Assembly: GCA_024281095.1 (NCBI GenBank)
Contig: JAMXLJ010000127.1
Span: 1 to 64,000 of the forward strand
DNA: 64,000 bases
From: Acidimicrobiia bacterium
GTDB taxonomy: Bacteria; Actinomycetota; Acidimicrobiia; IMCC26256; JAMXLJ01
Direction: 5' to 3'
The notes under the pieces: model-generated
What the model was told of the DNA's origin: nothing
What the model saw: the letters and a program-made list of their open reading frames with translations, nothing else
The model's database searches: none
Shown here: positions 24,054-31,857 of the stretch, piece by piece
Numbering within the stretch: the stretch's first letter is position 1
How the letters are laid out: every line of letters starts with the position of its first letter
Position numbers and translations under genes: made by a program

Positions 24054-24284
24054 ATGGAAGTCAACATCGGCGTCGTGCACACGCCCAAGGAACTGGCACT
24101 CGAGCTCGACGGCAGTGCCGACGACGTCGCGAAGAAGGTCGACGCCGCGGTCCAGGGCGGGACCTCGGTGCTGTGGCTCACCGACAACAAGGGCCGTCGG
24201 GTGGGCGTCGCGGTCGACAAGATCGCCTACGTCGAGATCCACGAGGACGAAGGGCACAAGCGGGTCGGGTTCGGCAGGGGATAG
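24054..24284 (+). CDS. DUF3107 family protein
   Basis: 76-residue actinobacteria-specific protein (MEVNIGVVHTPKELALELDG; ...VDKIAYVEIHE), a compact alpha/beta domain of unknown function. AGAAGGA lies a few bases before the ATG. It precedes two Get3-like ATPase genes by 15 bp and may be co-transcribed with them. Useful as a lineage marker. Confidence 0.85.
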   Translation: MEVNIGVVHTPKELALELDGSADDVAKKVDAAVQGGTSVLWLTDNKGRRVGVAVDKIAYVEIHEDEGHKRVGFGRG

Positions 24285-24299
24285 CGACAGGGGATCGGT

Positions 24300-25289
24300 G
24301 TGCCGCCCGCTGCCGCACCGGCGCTCCTCGAGCGGAGGATGCTGTTCTTCTCGGGGAAGGGCGGCGTCGGCAAGAGCACGGTCACCGCGGCCATGGCGTT
24401 GCTCGCGGCGCAGCAGGGCAAGCGGGTATTGGTCGTCGACGTCGACGCGAAGGGCAACCTGACCGACCTCTTCGAGCACGAGCCCGTCGGGTTCAAGCCC
24501 GTCGAGGTGCATCCGGGTGTCCACGTGATGACGATGCACACCGAGGAGTCGCTCCAGGAGTACCTGCGGCTCAACCTCCGCGTGCCCGTGCTCGGCCGCA
24601 TCGGCCCGCTCGCGCGCGCCCTCGACTTCGTCGCCACCGCGGCACCGGGCGTCAAGGAGATCCTGACGGTCGGCAAGGTGTGCTGGGAGGTGCGCGAGTC
24701 GATCGAGGGACGCGCGGACTGGGACGTCGTGCTCGTCGACGCGGCCGCGACCGGTCACATCGTCGCCCAACTCGGTGCACCGGAGGCCATCCGTGATCTC
24801 GTCTCCGTCGGCCCGGTGCGGGCCCAGACCGAGTGGATGAGCGACCTCATGCACGACCCCGCGGTGACCGCGCTCAACGTCGTCACGACACCGGAGGAGA
24901 TGCCGGTCAACGAGACGATCGAGCTCGTCGGGCGCGTGCGCTCCGAGCTGCAGGTCCCCCTCGGCGCGGTGATCGTCAACCGGGTGTTGCCCGAGCTGTT
25001 CACCCACGCCGACGAGGAGACGTTCGAGGCGATGCGCGACCCGGCCGCGGTGAACCGGCTCGTCGACGCGCTGGGTGGAGGTCCCGACGTCGCGCGCGGC
25101 ACGACCGCGGTGCTCGATGCGGCGCGCATGGCGGTGTCGTTGCGCCGCACCCGTGCCGGGCACCTGGCCGAGCTGCGTCGCGCGGTCGACCTGCCGACGC
25201 TGTTCCTCCCATATCTGTTCGTGCGGGAGCACGGCCTGCGCGTCACCCGCATGGTGGCCGAGGCGCTCGGGGAGGAGTTGGGCCTGTGA
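24300..25289 (+). CDS. Get3/ArsA-like ATPase, first of a pair
   Basis: Deviant-Walker P-loop ATPase of the ArsA/Get3 group, 329 residues. P-loop FSGKGGVGKST keeps the signature Lys needed for dimer catalysis; switch regions appear as VDVDAKGNLTDLF and VLVDAAATGH. No arsenite-binding Cys motif is evident and there is no arsenic operon nearby, so an arsenical pump role is unlikely. Resembles the paired mycobacterial ATPases Rv3679/Rv3680 next to whiB4. GTG start; coupled to the second ATPase by a GTGA overlap. Confidence 0.87.
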   Translation: MPPAAAPALLERRMLFFSGKGGVGKSTVTAAMALLAAQQGKRVLVVDVDAKGNLTDLFEHEPVGFKPVEVHPGVHVMTMHTEESLQEYLRLNLRVPVLGRIGPLARALDFVATAAPGVKEILTVGKVCWEVRESIEGRADWDVVLVDAAATGHIVAQLGAPEAIRDLVSVGPVRAQTEWMSDLMHDPAVTALNVVTTPEEMPVNETIELVGRVRSELQVPLGAVIVNRVLPELFTHADEETFEAMRDPAAVNRLVDALGGGPDVARGTTAVLDAARMAVSLRRTRAGHLAELRRAVDLPTLFLPYLFVREHGLRVTRMVAEALGEELGL

Positions 25290-26515
25290 GGCGACAGGCT
25301 GCCGCGACCCGCGGCGCGGAGAACCTCGAGCCCCTCCTTGCCACCAAGGAGATCGTGATCTTCTGCGGATCGGGGGGTGTCGGGAAGACGTCGATGGCCG
25401 CCGCGGCCGCGCTCGAAGCCGCGGTCCGGCTCGGTGGCCGCGTCCTCGTGTTGACGATCGACCCGGCGCGCCGGCTCGCGTCGGCGCTCGGGCTCGAGGG
25501 CGGCCTCGGCAACGTCGAGCGCCGAGTGCCGGACGACGTGTTGAAGCAGGCGGGCATCGAGCCGCGCGGCGAGTTGTGGGCCGCGATGCTCGACACGAAA
25601 CAGGGATGGGACGACCTCGTGCTCCGGCACGCCCCCAACGAGGAGACCGCGATGCGGATCCTCGACAACCGCCTGTACCACAACATCACGGCCCGCTTCG
25701 TGCAGAGCCACGACTACATCGCGATGGAACGGCTGTTCGACGTGCACGCGACGGGAAAGTACGACCTGATCGTCATCGACACGCCGCCCACGCGCAACGC
25801 CATCGACTTCCTCGAGGCGCCCAAGCGTATGGCGGAATTCTTCGGCGGTCGGCTGCTGCGGTGGCTCACCATGCCGTACCGGATGGGTCGTGGCCGCGGC
25901 GCGCGCGTCATCAACGTCGCGAGCAGGCCCTTCTACCAACTGGCCGACCGCATCCTCGGGAGCCAGTTCCTGCAGGACATCGCGGAGTTCTTCCTGAACT
26001 TCCAGTCGATGTACGACGGGTTCGTCGAGCGCGCGCACGCGGTCGAGCGTCTGATGCACGATCGACGTACGACGTTCGCGGTCGTCACGACGCTCGAGGC
26101 CGCGCCGCTGCGCGAGGCGGAGTTCTTCATGGAGGAGCTCGTGTCGCGCAAGTACCACCTGGGTGCGTTGATCCTCAACCAAACGTTGCCCGCGTACCTG
26201 CGCTCCCCCGAGGGTGCGCGTGTGGCCGACGCGCTCGTCGCCGACCCCACACCGGCGGCCGGCGCCCTGGTCGAGCTCGGGATCCCTGCGTTGAGCGAGC
26301 CCGACCGCACCGCGCGGGTGCTGCACACGGTTGGTGAGTCGTTCCGCAACTTCGCGGTCGTCGCGACACGCGAAGCCGAATTGCGAGCCGAGCTCGCCGA
26401 GGCTCCCGACGTCGTCGTCGACGTGCCCCGGTTCGAGGGCGACATCCACGACCTCGCGGGCCTCGCCGAGGCCGGCCGTCACCTGTTCGGGGAGTCGTCC
26501 GGTAACCACCGGTGA
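25286..26515 (+). CDS. Get3/ArsA-like ATPase, second of a pair
   Basis: Paralog of the preceding gene, 409 residues. Its P-loop is FCGSGGVGKTS, with Ser in place of the deviant-Walker signature Lys, while switch II is VIDTPPTRNA. This asymmetry suggests a heterodimer in which one subunit supplies the signature Lys. It has a longer helical insertion (about residues 190-240; FFGGRLLRWLTMPYRMGRGRG), possibly hydrophobic-client binding. GTG start inside the previous stop. Likely relates to membrane or secretory protein handling; specific client unknown. Confidence 0.87.
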   Translation: MRRQAAATRGAENLEPLLATKEIVIFCGSGGVGKTSMAAAAALEAAVRLGGRVLVLTIDPARRLASALGLEGGLGNVERRVPDDVLKQAGIEPRGELWAAMLDTKQGWDDLVLRHAPNEETAMRILDNRLYHNITARFVQSHDYIAMERLFDVHATGKYDLIVIDTPPTRNAIDFLEAPKRMAEFFGGRLLRWLTMPYRMGRGRGARVINVASRPFYQLADRILGSQFLQDIAEFFLNFQSMYDGFVERAHAVERLMHDRRTTFAVVTTLEAAPLREAEFFMEELVSRKYHLGALILNQTLPAYLRSPEGARVADALVADPTPAAGALVELGIPALSEPDRTARVLHTVGESFRNFAVVATREAELRAELAEAPDVVVDVPRFEGDIHDLAGLAEAGRHLFGESSGNHR

Positions 26516-26539
26516 GCCGGCCGCCTCGGGGCGGCCGCG

Positions 26540-26545
26540 TAGCAT
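26540..26545 (+). promoter_or_regulatory. Leaderless -10 of the pdtaS-like gene
   Basis: TAGCAT then six bases then the GTG start. It separates this gene's expression from the ATPase pair that ends 36 bp upstream. Confidence 0.5.
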
Positions 26546-26551
26546 CTTCGT

Positions 26552-28033
26552 GTGGCAGTGCTCGACGAGCTTGCGGTGGCGAACACGGAGCTGGTCGGTG
26601 ACGACCTCGCTCACGCCCGGCGGCTCGCCATGTCGTGGCGCCTGCTCGCCGACCTGTGCTTCGCCGATCTGTTGATGCTGGTGCCGGTCGCGGGCGAGGA
26701 GGCGCACCGGTTCGTGGTGGTTGCGCAGGTGCGTCCCACCACCGGCCAGACGTTGTATCCGTCCGACATGGTCGGCACCGTCGTGGACGAGGTCGAGCGG
26801 CCACTGCTCAGAAGGGTGTGGTGCGGCGGCGACATCACCGAAGGCGACGCCACCGTGATCGGCGCGAACGAGCGCATCCGCGTGCAGGGTATCCCTGCCC
26901 GTCGCGGCGACTCGATGGTCGCGGTGCTGACGCGCGAGACGCCCACCACCATGGGCCGCAAGCTCGGCGAGCTCGAGCGCGTGTACCTGGACGTCTTCGA
27001 GCGTCTGTCGCGCATGGTCGCCGACGGGGCGTTCCCGTTCGAGCGCGAGGAGCTCGCACCGGCGGAGGCCCCCACGGTGGGCGACGGCGCGATCGTGCTC
27101 GACGCCGACGCGAAGATCGTGTTCGCGAGCCCCAACGCGGTCAGCGCGCTGCATCGCATGGGCATCCATGCCTACACGACCGGCCTGCACCTCGCCGAGC
27201 TCGGTTTCGAGGACGCGGCGGTGATGGCCGCGTTGCGGGCCCGGGCGCCCGTCACCGAGGAGATGGAACGGGGTGACGTGTCGCTCCTCATGCGGGCCAT
27301 CCCGCTCCTCTCGTACAAGAGGCCCGTCGGTGCCCTGTTGCTGATGCGTGACGTGACGGAGCTGCGGCGTCGTGACCGCATGCTGATGTCGAAGGACGCC
27401 ACCATCCGCGAGATCCATCACCGCGTGAAGAACAACCTCCAGACGATCGCGGCCTTGTTGCGTCTGCAGGGCCGGCGCCTGCACTCACGCGAAGCTCAGC
27501 AGGCGCTCGAGGAGTCGGAGCGACGAATCCGGTCGATCGCGATCGTGCACGAGACGTTGTCACGGGACGCGAGCGACGTCGTGCCGTTCGACGAGATCGT
27601 CCGACCGCTGGTGCGGGTGGTCGAGGAGTCGGTTTCCACGCCCGAGCGGTGGCTGCACTTCGCGGTCGAAGGTGACGCGGGCAACCTTCCGGGCGAGGTG
27701 GCCACGCCGCTGGCCGTCGTGCTCAACGAGCTGATGCAGAACGCCGTCGACCATGCGTTCCCACGCGACGGCGACGCCCCCGCCGGCGGTCACGTGCTGG
27801 TGCGGTTGGTGCGCTCGATCGACGAGCTGCGCATCGACGTGATCGACGACGGCGTCGGGCTCCCTCCCGGGTTCTCGCTCGAACAGTCGACGGGCCTCGG
27901 CCTGTCGATCGTGCAGGCGCTCGTGACCGGCGAGCTTGCCGGGTCGATGGAGATGCGCAACGGTGAGCCCGGTACGTGGGTGCACGTGCGGGTTCCAATC
28001 GCGGCACCGCGTGTCAGCCTGCAAGCAGGGTGA
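26552..28033 (+). CDS. pdtaS: PdtaS-like sensor histidine kinase
   Basis: Cytosolic histidine kinase, 493 residues, no membrane segment. The N-terminal GAF-like domain (about residues 20-150) is followed by a PAS-like domain (about 170-275), then a HisKA_2 dimerisation helix with the phospho-acceptor region EIHHRVKNNLQT (His289/290) and a HATPase_c domain (N-box NELMQNAVDHAF, G-box DDGVGLPPG and GLGLSIVQALV). This is the architecture of mycobacterial PdtaS, which signals to the ANTAR RNA-binding regulator PdtaR. WhiB lies convergently downstream, as whiB1 lies by pdtaS in M. tuberculosis. No PdtaR is in the window. Confidence 0.88.
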   Translation: MAVLDELAVANTELVGDDLAHARRLAMSWRLLADLCFADLLMLVPVAGEEAHRFVVVAQVRPTTGQTLYPSDMVGTVVDEVERPLLRRVWCGGDITEGDATVIGANERIRVQGIPARRGDSMVAVLTRETPTTMGRKLGELERVYLDVFERLSRMVADGAFPFEREELAPAEAPTVGDGAIVLDADAKIVFASPNAVSALHRMGIHAYTTGLHLAELGFEDAAVMAALRARAPVTEEMERGDVSLLMRAIPLLSYKRPVGALLLMRDVTELRRRDRMLMSKDATIREIHHRVKNNLQTIAALLRLQGRRLHSREAQQALEESERRIRSIAIVHETLSRDASDVVPFDEIVRPLVRVVEESVSTPERWLHFAVEGDAGNLPGEVATPLAVVLNELMQNAVDHAFPRDGDAPAGGHVLVRLVRSIDELRIDVIDDGVGLPPGFSLEQSTGLGLSIVQALVTGELAGSMEMRNGEPGTWVHVRVPIAAPRVSLQAG

Positions 28034-28044
28034 CTGCTTTCATG

Positions 28045-28093
28045 GTCGCGCTCGCTGCGAGGCGGGGATACCCGCCTCGCGGACGCTCGCCGC
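28045..28093. repeat. Palindromic repeat element, copy A (probable terminator)
   Basis: Contains the perfect hairpin GCGAGGCGGG-GATA-CCCGCCTCGC (28057-28080) within a 49-bp element that is homologous, in inverted orientation, to 61831-61878. Both share flanks GTCGCGCTCGCTGCG and CGCTCGCCGC. It lies between the convergent pdtaS and whiB genes and can act as a bidirectional terminator. Confidence 0.7.
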
Positions 28094-28122
28094 GGGATGG
28101 CGCCTCCTCCAGCGCTGGGGGG

Positions 28123-28416
28123 TCAGCCGGCGGCGGCCTGCTCGTCGGCGAGCCAGGACTTGCGCAGCTTGCGGCGCTCCTCTTCGGTCGTGGCGCCCCA
28201 CACACCTGCTTCCTGGTTCGTGGCCAGTGCGAACTCGAGACACTCTCGGGTCACGGTGCACTGCGCGCAGATCGACTTCGCCGCCGAGATCTGGTCGAGG
28301 GCGGTGCCGGTCGCGCCGATGGGGAAGAACAGTTCGGGATCGGTGTCTCGGCACGCGGAACGGTTCCGCCAGGTGCCGGCATCCCAGTCGTGGGTGCGGA
28401 TCCAGGTGAGCGCCAC
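28123..28416 (-). CDS. WhiB family Fe-S transcription factor
   Basis: Small WbL protein, 97 residues. Four cluster ligands: Cys22 (SACRD), Cys50 and Cys53 (SICAQC), Cys59 (TRECLEFA). The family's turn (GVWGATTEEER) and the basic C-terminal stretch (RRKLRKSW) follow. Such proteins hold an NO-sensitive 4Fe-4S cluster and contact sigma factor region 4. The PdtaS neighbour favours WhiB1-type, though a conserved ATPase pair also recalls the whiB4 locus. GTG start with GGAGG upstream. Confidence 0.92.
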   Translation of the reverse strand: MALTWIRTHDWDAGTWRNRSACRDTDPELFFPIGATGTALDQISAAKSICAQCTVTRECLEFALATNQEAGVWGATTEEERRKLRKSWLADEQAAAG

Positions 28417-28601
28417 AAAGCCTCCGTCTCATTCGTCGACGACGCCGTCGCCGCCCCCCGTCAGCGCGGGCCAGGCTTCGTCTCGTTGTGTGCGGCGCGC
28501 GCAGCCAGGGCTACCGAGCACGCCGATACGGCCGACACGCTCCCGTCGGAGTCGCGTGGCGTGTGCAGGGTATCCACGGTTCCGGAGGAGACGCAAGGGT
28601 C

Positions 28602-29351
28602 GTGACCAGCAGTTTTGACATTCCCGTACCTGACGCTGTGAAACGCGTTCCTGTCGTCCTCGCCCACCGGGGGGCGTCCCGGGCCGCGCCGGAGAACAGC
28701 CTGCGGGCGTTCTCCCTCGCCACCGCGCTCGGTGCCGACGGCGTCGAGCTCGACGCACGGCGGTGCGCCGACGGCGTCGTGGTCGTGCACCACGACGCCC
28801 ACCTCGACGGCCGCGACGTCGTCGCGCTGGGTATCGAGGAGCTGCGCGCGACGCATCCCGAGGTCCCGACCCTCGACGAGGCCCTCGACGTGTGCGAAGG
28901 CATCGTCAACATCGAGATCAAGAATTTCCCGAACGAGCCCGACTACGACCCGGCCGAGGCGGTGGCCGCGACGGTGGCCGAGACGGTGGTCCGCCGCGAC
29001 ATGCTGGACCGCGTGATCGTGTCGTCGTTCACCACCGACGCGCTCGACCGGGTCCGCGCCGTCGACCGCCGGGTGCGCACGGGCTGGCTGACGCTTCCGG
29101 CGTTCGCGGTGCTCGACGCGCTCGCGCTGGCCCGCCCGCGAGGCTACGACGCGATTCACCCGGATCGGCGTGCGGTGCTTCCCCACGCGAGGGACGTCGT
29201 GGCGGCCGCCCACGACGCGGGGCTGCTCGTCAACGTGTGGACCGTCGACGACCCGGACGAGATGACGATGCTCGCCGCGGCCGGCGTCGACGGCATCATC
29301 ACGAACGACCCCGAGCTTGCTCGTCGTGTGCTTCCGGCATCACCAACGTGA
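28602..29351 (+). CDS. Glycerophosphodiester phosphodiesterase
   Basis: Hydrolyses glycerophosphodiesters to glycerol-3-phosphate and an alcohol. GDPD TIM-barrel with LAHRGASRAAPENS (catalytic His and Arg), GVELDARRCADG, HHDAHLDG, and the C-terminal VWTVDDPDEM and GIITNDPEL motifs. 249 residues, no signal peptide, so cytoplasmic. GTG start is chosen (AAGGG just upstream); an in-frame extension of 38 residues is rejected as non-family sequence. The 3' end overlaps the convergent lipid kinase gene by 53 bp. Confidence 0.9.
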   Translation: MTSSFDIPVPDAVKRVPVVLAHRGASRAAPENSLRAFSLATALGADGVELDARRCADGVVVVHHDAHLDGRDVVALGIEELRATHPEVPTLDEALDVCEGIVNIEIKNFPNEPDYDPAEAVAATVAETVVRRDMLDRVIVSSFTTDALDRVRAVDRRVRTGWLTLPAFAVLDALALARPRGYDAIHPDRRAVLPHARDVVAAAHDAGLLVNVWTVDDPDEMTMLAAAGVDGIITNDPELARRVLPASPT

Positions 29352-30246
29352 GCACGTCGGGCTCGTAGCTGATCGACAGCTCCTCGGCAGTACCGAGGTG
29401 CTCACCGTCCACCTGGTACGGAAACGGACCGTCGCCGCGGACCTTCATCGACGTGATCCCGCGACGGTGCACGACCCCGGGATGGCGTCGCACGAGCCGG
29501 CGCGACGCCACGGCCGACACACCGACACGCACGATGCCCGACATCCTGCGCGTCCTGAACACCATCACCGCGAGCGCGTCGTGAAGACCGATCCTGTCCT
29601 CGACGATCACCGGACGGGAACCGAAGTACGTGTAGGGCGTCGTGTTCGAGACGATGGCGAAGATCGAGCCGTCGATGAGCTCGCCGTCGGGCAGTTCGAA
29701 GTCGAACCGAGGCCGCGAGTGGTCGTAGACACGGAGCCACGTGTCGAAGGCGGCCGCGACGAACAGCACCGGCGCGGCGTAACGCTTCATGACCGACCGC
29801 CGCTCGGCCTGCTCGATCACCGCCGCGTCGAAGCCGATCCCGCAGTGCACGAGGAAGTGGCGGTCGTTGACCAAGCCGAGGCCCACGCGCTCGAAGGACC
29901 GGTGCTCGAGCGACGTGAGCAACTCGGCCGTCGCCTCGATCGGATCCCGCGAGACTCCGATGCTGCGGGCGAAGACGTTGGTCGACCCGCCCGGCAACGG
30001 TGCGAGCGCGGTGTTCGTGCCGGCGAGGCCGTCCGCAGCTTCGTTCAGTGTGCCGTCGCCGGCGAGAACCACCACCACGTCGACACCGTCGGCCGCGGCG
30101 CCATGGGCGAGCCGCGCCGCGTGACCCTTCCGGGCCGTCTCTGCGACCTCGAGGTCGTGGTCGGCGCCCAGGGCCTTCTGGATGACGACGCGCCGGCGCG
30201 CCGTCACCGAGGAGGCGATCGCGTTGACGATGAGCAGGACGCGCAC
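29299..30246 (-). CDS. Diacylglycerol/lipid kinase family protein
   Basis: DAGK-cat family kinase (YegS/DgkB-like), 315 residues. The nucleotide-binding motif is VLAGDGTLNEAADGL, followed by LPGGSTNVFARSIG and GIGFDAAV; the C-terminal beta-sandwich ends in the QVDGEHLG segment. It phosphorylates a lipid such as diacylglycerol. The GTG start is set by TATCCT six bases upstream, so a long upstream frame is discarded. Its end overlaps the convergent phosphodiesterase gene, so the two are antisense over 53 bp. Confidence 0.9.
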   Translation of the reverse strand: MRVLLIVNAIASSVTARRRVVIQKALGADHDLEVAETARKGHAARLAHGAAADGVDVVVVLAGDGTLNEAADGLAGTNTALAPLPGGSTNVFARSIGVSRDPIEATAELLTSLEHRSFERVGLGLVNDRHFLVHCGIGFDAAVIEQAERRSVMKRYAAPVLFVAAAFDTWLRVYDHSRPRFDFELPDGELIDGSIFAIVSNTTPYTYFGSRPVIVEDRIGLHDALAVMVFRTRRMSGIVRVGVSAVASRRLVRRHPGVVHRRGITSMKVRGDGPFPYQVDGEHLGTAEELSISYEPDVLTLVMPEAHDEQARGRS

Positions 30247-30252
30247 CGTTCG

Positions 30253-30258
30253 AGGATA
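30253..30258 (-). promoter_or_regulatory. Leaderless -10 of the lipid kinase gene
   Basis: Minus-strand TATCCT, six bases before the GTG. It lies about 40 bp from the divergent uracil-DNA glycosylase -10, so the two promoters share one short intergenic region. Confidence 0.48.
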
Positions 30259-30297
30259 GGGGAGCAGGCCGCGGGCAGAGCCGGACTGCTCGACACA

Positions 30298-30303
30298 TAA
30301 CCT
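30298..30303 (+). promoter_or_regulatory. Leaderless -10 of the uracil-DNA glycosylase gene
   Basis: TAACCT followed by six bases and the ATG. Confidence 0.48.
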
Positions 30304-30309
30304 GCGCTC

Positions 30310-31002
30310 ATGCGGCCGACCGACCTCGAGGCCCTCAACGAGGAGATCATCCGGTGCCGGGCCTGCCCTCGGCTCGTCGAGTGGCGGGAACAGGTGGCGC
30401 GCCAACCGCGGGCCGCCTTCCGGCACGAGCGCTACTGGGCCGGTCCGCTCCCGGGCTTCGGCGACCCCGGGGCCCGCGTGCTCGTCATCGGGCTCGCGCC
30501 CGCGGCGCACGGCGGGAACCGCACCGGCCGGATGTTCACCGGTGACCGCTCGGGTGATTGGCTCTTCGCGGCGCTGTACCGAGCCGGGTACGCCAACCAG
30601 CCGACGTCGACGTCGCTCGACGACGGCCTCACGCTACGCGACGCGTACATCGCCGCCGCGGTGCGGTGCGCCCCGCCTGCGAACAAGCCGACCGTCGACG
30701 AACGCGACCGGTGCCTGCCGTATCTCGAGCGCGAGCTGAAGTTGCTCGCGAACGTGCGCGTGATCGTCGTGCTCGGTTCGTTCGCGTACGACGCGCTGGC
30801 TCGCGTCGTCACGTTGCCCCGACCGCGCCTGAAGTTCGGCCACGGGGTCGAGGTGCCCGCCGATGACGTCACGGTGGTGTGTTGCTACCACCCCAGTCAG
30901 CAGAACACGTTCACGGGCAAGCTCACGCAGCCGATGCTCGACGCCGTGTTCACGCGCGCGCGTGAGCTCACAATGCCGCGAGCTCGCCCGCGGCGTAGAT
31001 GA
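30310..31002 (+). CDS. Family 5 uracil-DNA glycosylase (UdgB-like)
   Basis: Base-excision repair enzyme that removes uracil, and in this family hypoxanthine, from DNA. The motif GLAPAAHGGNRTGRMFTGD lacks the catalytic Asp/Asn of other UDG families, diagnostic of family 5. The second motif is HPSQQNT. Fe-S cluster cysteines include Cys16 and Cys19 (RCRACPRL) plus Cys near residues 117-134 and in VVCCYHPS. 230 residues. Suits a high-GC genome prone to cytosine deamination. Confidence 0.9.
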   Translation: MRPTDLEALNEEIIRCRACPRLVEWREQVARQPRAAFRHERYWAGPLPGFGDPGARVLVIGLAPAAHGGNRTGRMFTGDRSGDWLFAALYRAGYANQPTSTSLDDGLTLRDAYIAAAVRCAPPANKPTVDERDRCLPYLERELKLLANVRVIVVLGSFAYDALARVVTLPRPRLKFGHGVEVPADDVTVVCCYHPSQQNTFTGKLTQPMLDAVFTRARELTMPRARPRRR

Positions 31003-31813
31003 CCGCGAGCAAACCGAGGAGGACGGCGACGCTCAGACGCAGCGTTCGGTCGGACGAACGGATCGCGAGCACCGCACCGAGACGGGCGCCGGGAATCACA
31101 CCGATCGAGAGTGGGATCGCGTAGGCCCAGTTGATGTCGCCGAGGAACGCGTGGGTGATCGTGCTCGGCACCGCAAGCACGCCGACACACGCGAGGGACG
31201 TCGCGACCGCCTCTTTGATCGGCATGCCGATCCATTCGGAGAACGCAGGCACCATGACAGTGCCGCCGCCGATGCCGAGAAGCCCGCTCAGTGCACCCGC
31301 GCCAACACCGGTGAGAGCGAAGCGCCACCAGCGTGGTCGTGTAGCCGCCGGCTGCATCACGACCACCGTTCGGCCGTCGTCGAGGTGCACCAGCGTCTCC
31401 AGCGTCTCGGGCTCGGCCTCGTCGATGGCTTCGTCCGGCTGCGCCGTGGTCCGCGCCATGCGCCAGGCGGTGAACCCGATGATCGTCGCAGTCGCGACCA
31501 TGAGGAGATGGCCGTGGCCGGGGACCCGGTGCGATGCCAGCGAGCCCAGCACCGCGGTCGCGACCCCGGTGAGCGACGTCAGGAGCACCACCCGGGGCCG
31601 GATCAACCCGCTGCGTGCGTAGCGCAACGTGCCGCTGATCGCCGAGGGAAGGATCGACGGGAGCGTCGTTCCGACGGCGTCGATCGCGTTCACGCCGAGC
31701 ACGCGTATGGCCGGGGTCGACACGACCGCGCCGCCGACGCCGAACATGCCCGACAGCACCCCGGTCACCGCACCGACGAGCAGCGTCAGCACGGTTCGCC
31801 AGGGCTCGCTCAT
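30968..31813 (-). CDS. TauE/SafE family sulfite/anion exporter
   Basis: Polytopic membrane protein, 281 residues, with two homologous halves each beginning with a Gly-rich helix (GMFGVGGAVVSTPAIRVLG and GLLGIGGGTVMVPAFSEW). That is the TauE/SafE (4-toluene sulfonate uptake/sulfite export) duplication. A charged cytoplasmic loop (about residues 125-155) separates them. Possible substrates are sulfite or sulfonates; the sulfite-oxidase-like enzyme in the window is too distant to link. The ATG is fixed by a -10 six bases upstream. The end overlaps the convergent glycosylase gene by 35 bp. Confidence 0.87.
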   Translation of the reverse strand: MSEPWRTVLTLLVGAVTGVLSGMFGVGGAVVSTPAIRVLGVNAIDAVGTTLPSILPSAISGTLRYARSGLIRPRVVLLTSLTGVATAVLGSLASHRVPGHGHLLMVATATIIGFTAWRMARTTAQPDEAIDEAEPETLETLVHLDDGRTVVVMQPAATRPRWWRFALTGVGAGALSGLLGIGGGTVMVPAFSEWIGMPIKEAVATSLACVGVLAVPSTITHAFLGDINWAYAIPLSIGVIPGARLGAVLAIRSSDRTLRLSVAVLLGLLAVIYAAGELAAL

Positions 31814-31819
31814 CAATGG

Positions 31820-31825
31820 ACGGTA
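31820..31825 (-). promoter_or_regulatory. Leaderless -10 of the TauE-like gene
   Basis: Minus-strand TACCGT, six bases before the ATG. It lies 19 bp from the dapA -10 on the other strand, so divergent transcription could interfere or be jointly controlled. Confidence 0.45.
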
Positions 31826-31844
31826 CCCCGCACGGCGACGCGGG

Positions 31845-31850
31845 TAGCCT
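31845..31850 (+). promoter_or_regulatory. Leaderless -10 of dapA
   Basis: TAGCCT, then seven bases, then the ATG. This favours the ATG over the upstream in-frame start. Confidence 0.48.
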
Positions 31851-31857
31851 TCGCGTC

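Noticed and set aside
24300-26515. Arsenite efflux operon, suggested by ArsA similarity
   Set aside because: No arsB, arsR-type arsenic operon, arsC or arsenite-binding Cys motif is present. The pair looks Get3-like.
24755-27484. A 909-codon minus-strand open frame opposite the ATPase and histidine kinase genes
   Set aside because: Antisense frames stay open by chance in ~70% GC DNA. The plus strand has clear families here, and the antisense translation is Arg/His/Gly-rich with no motif.
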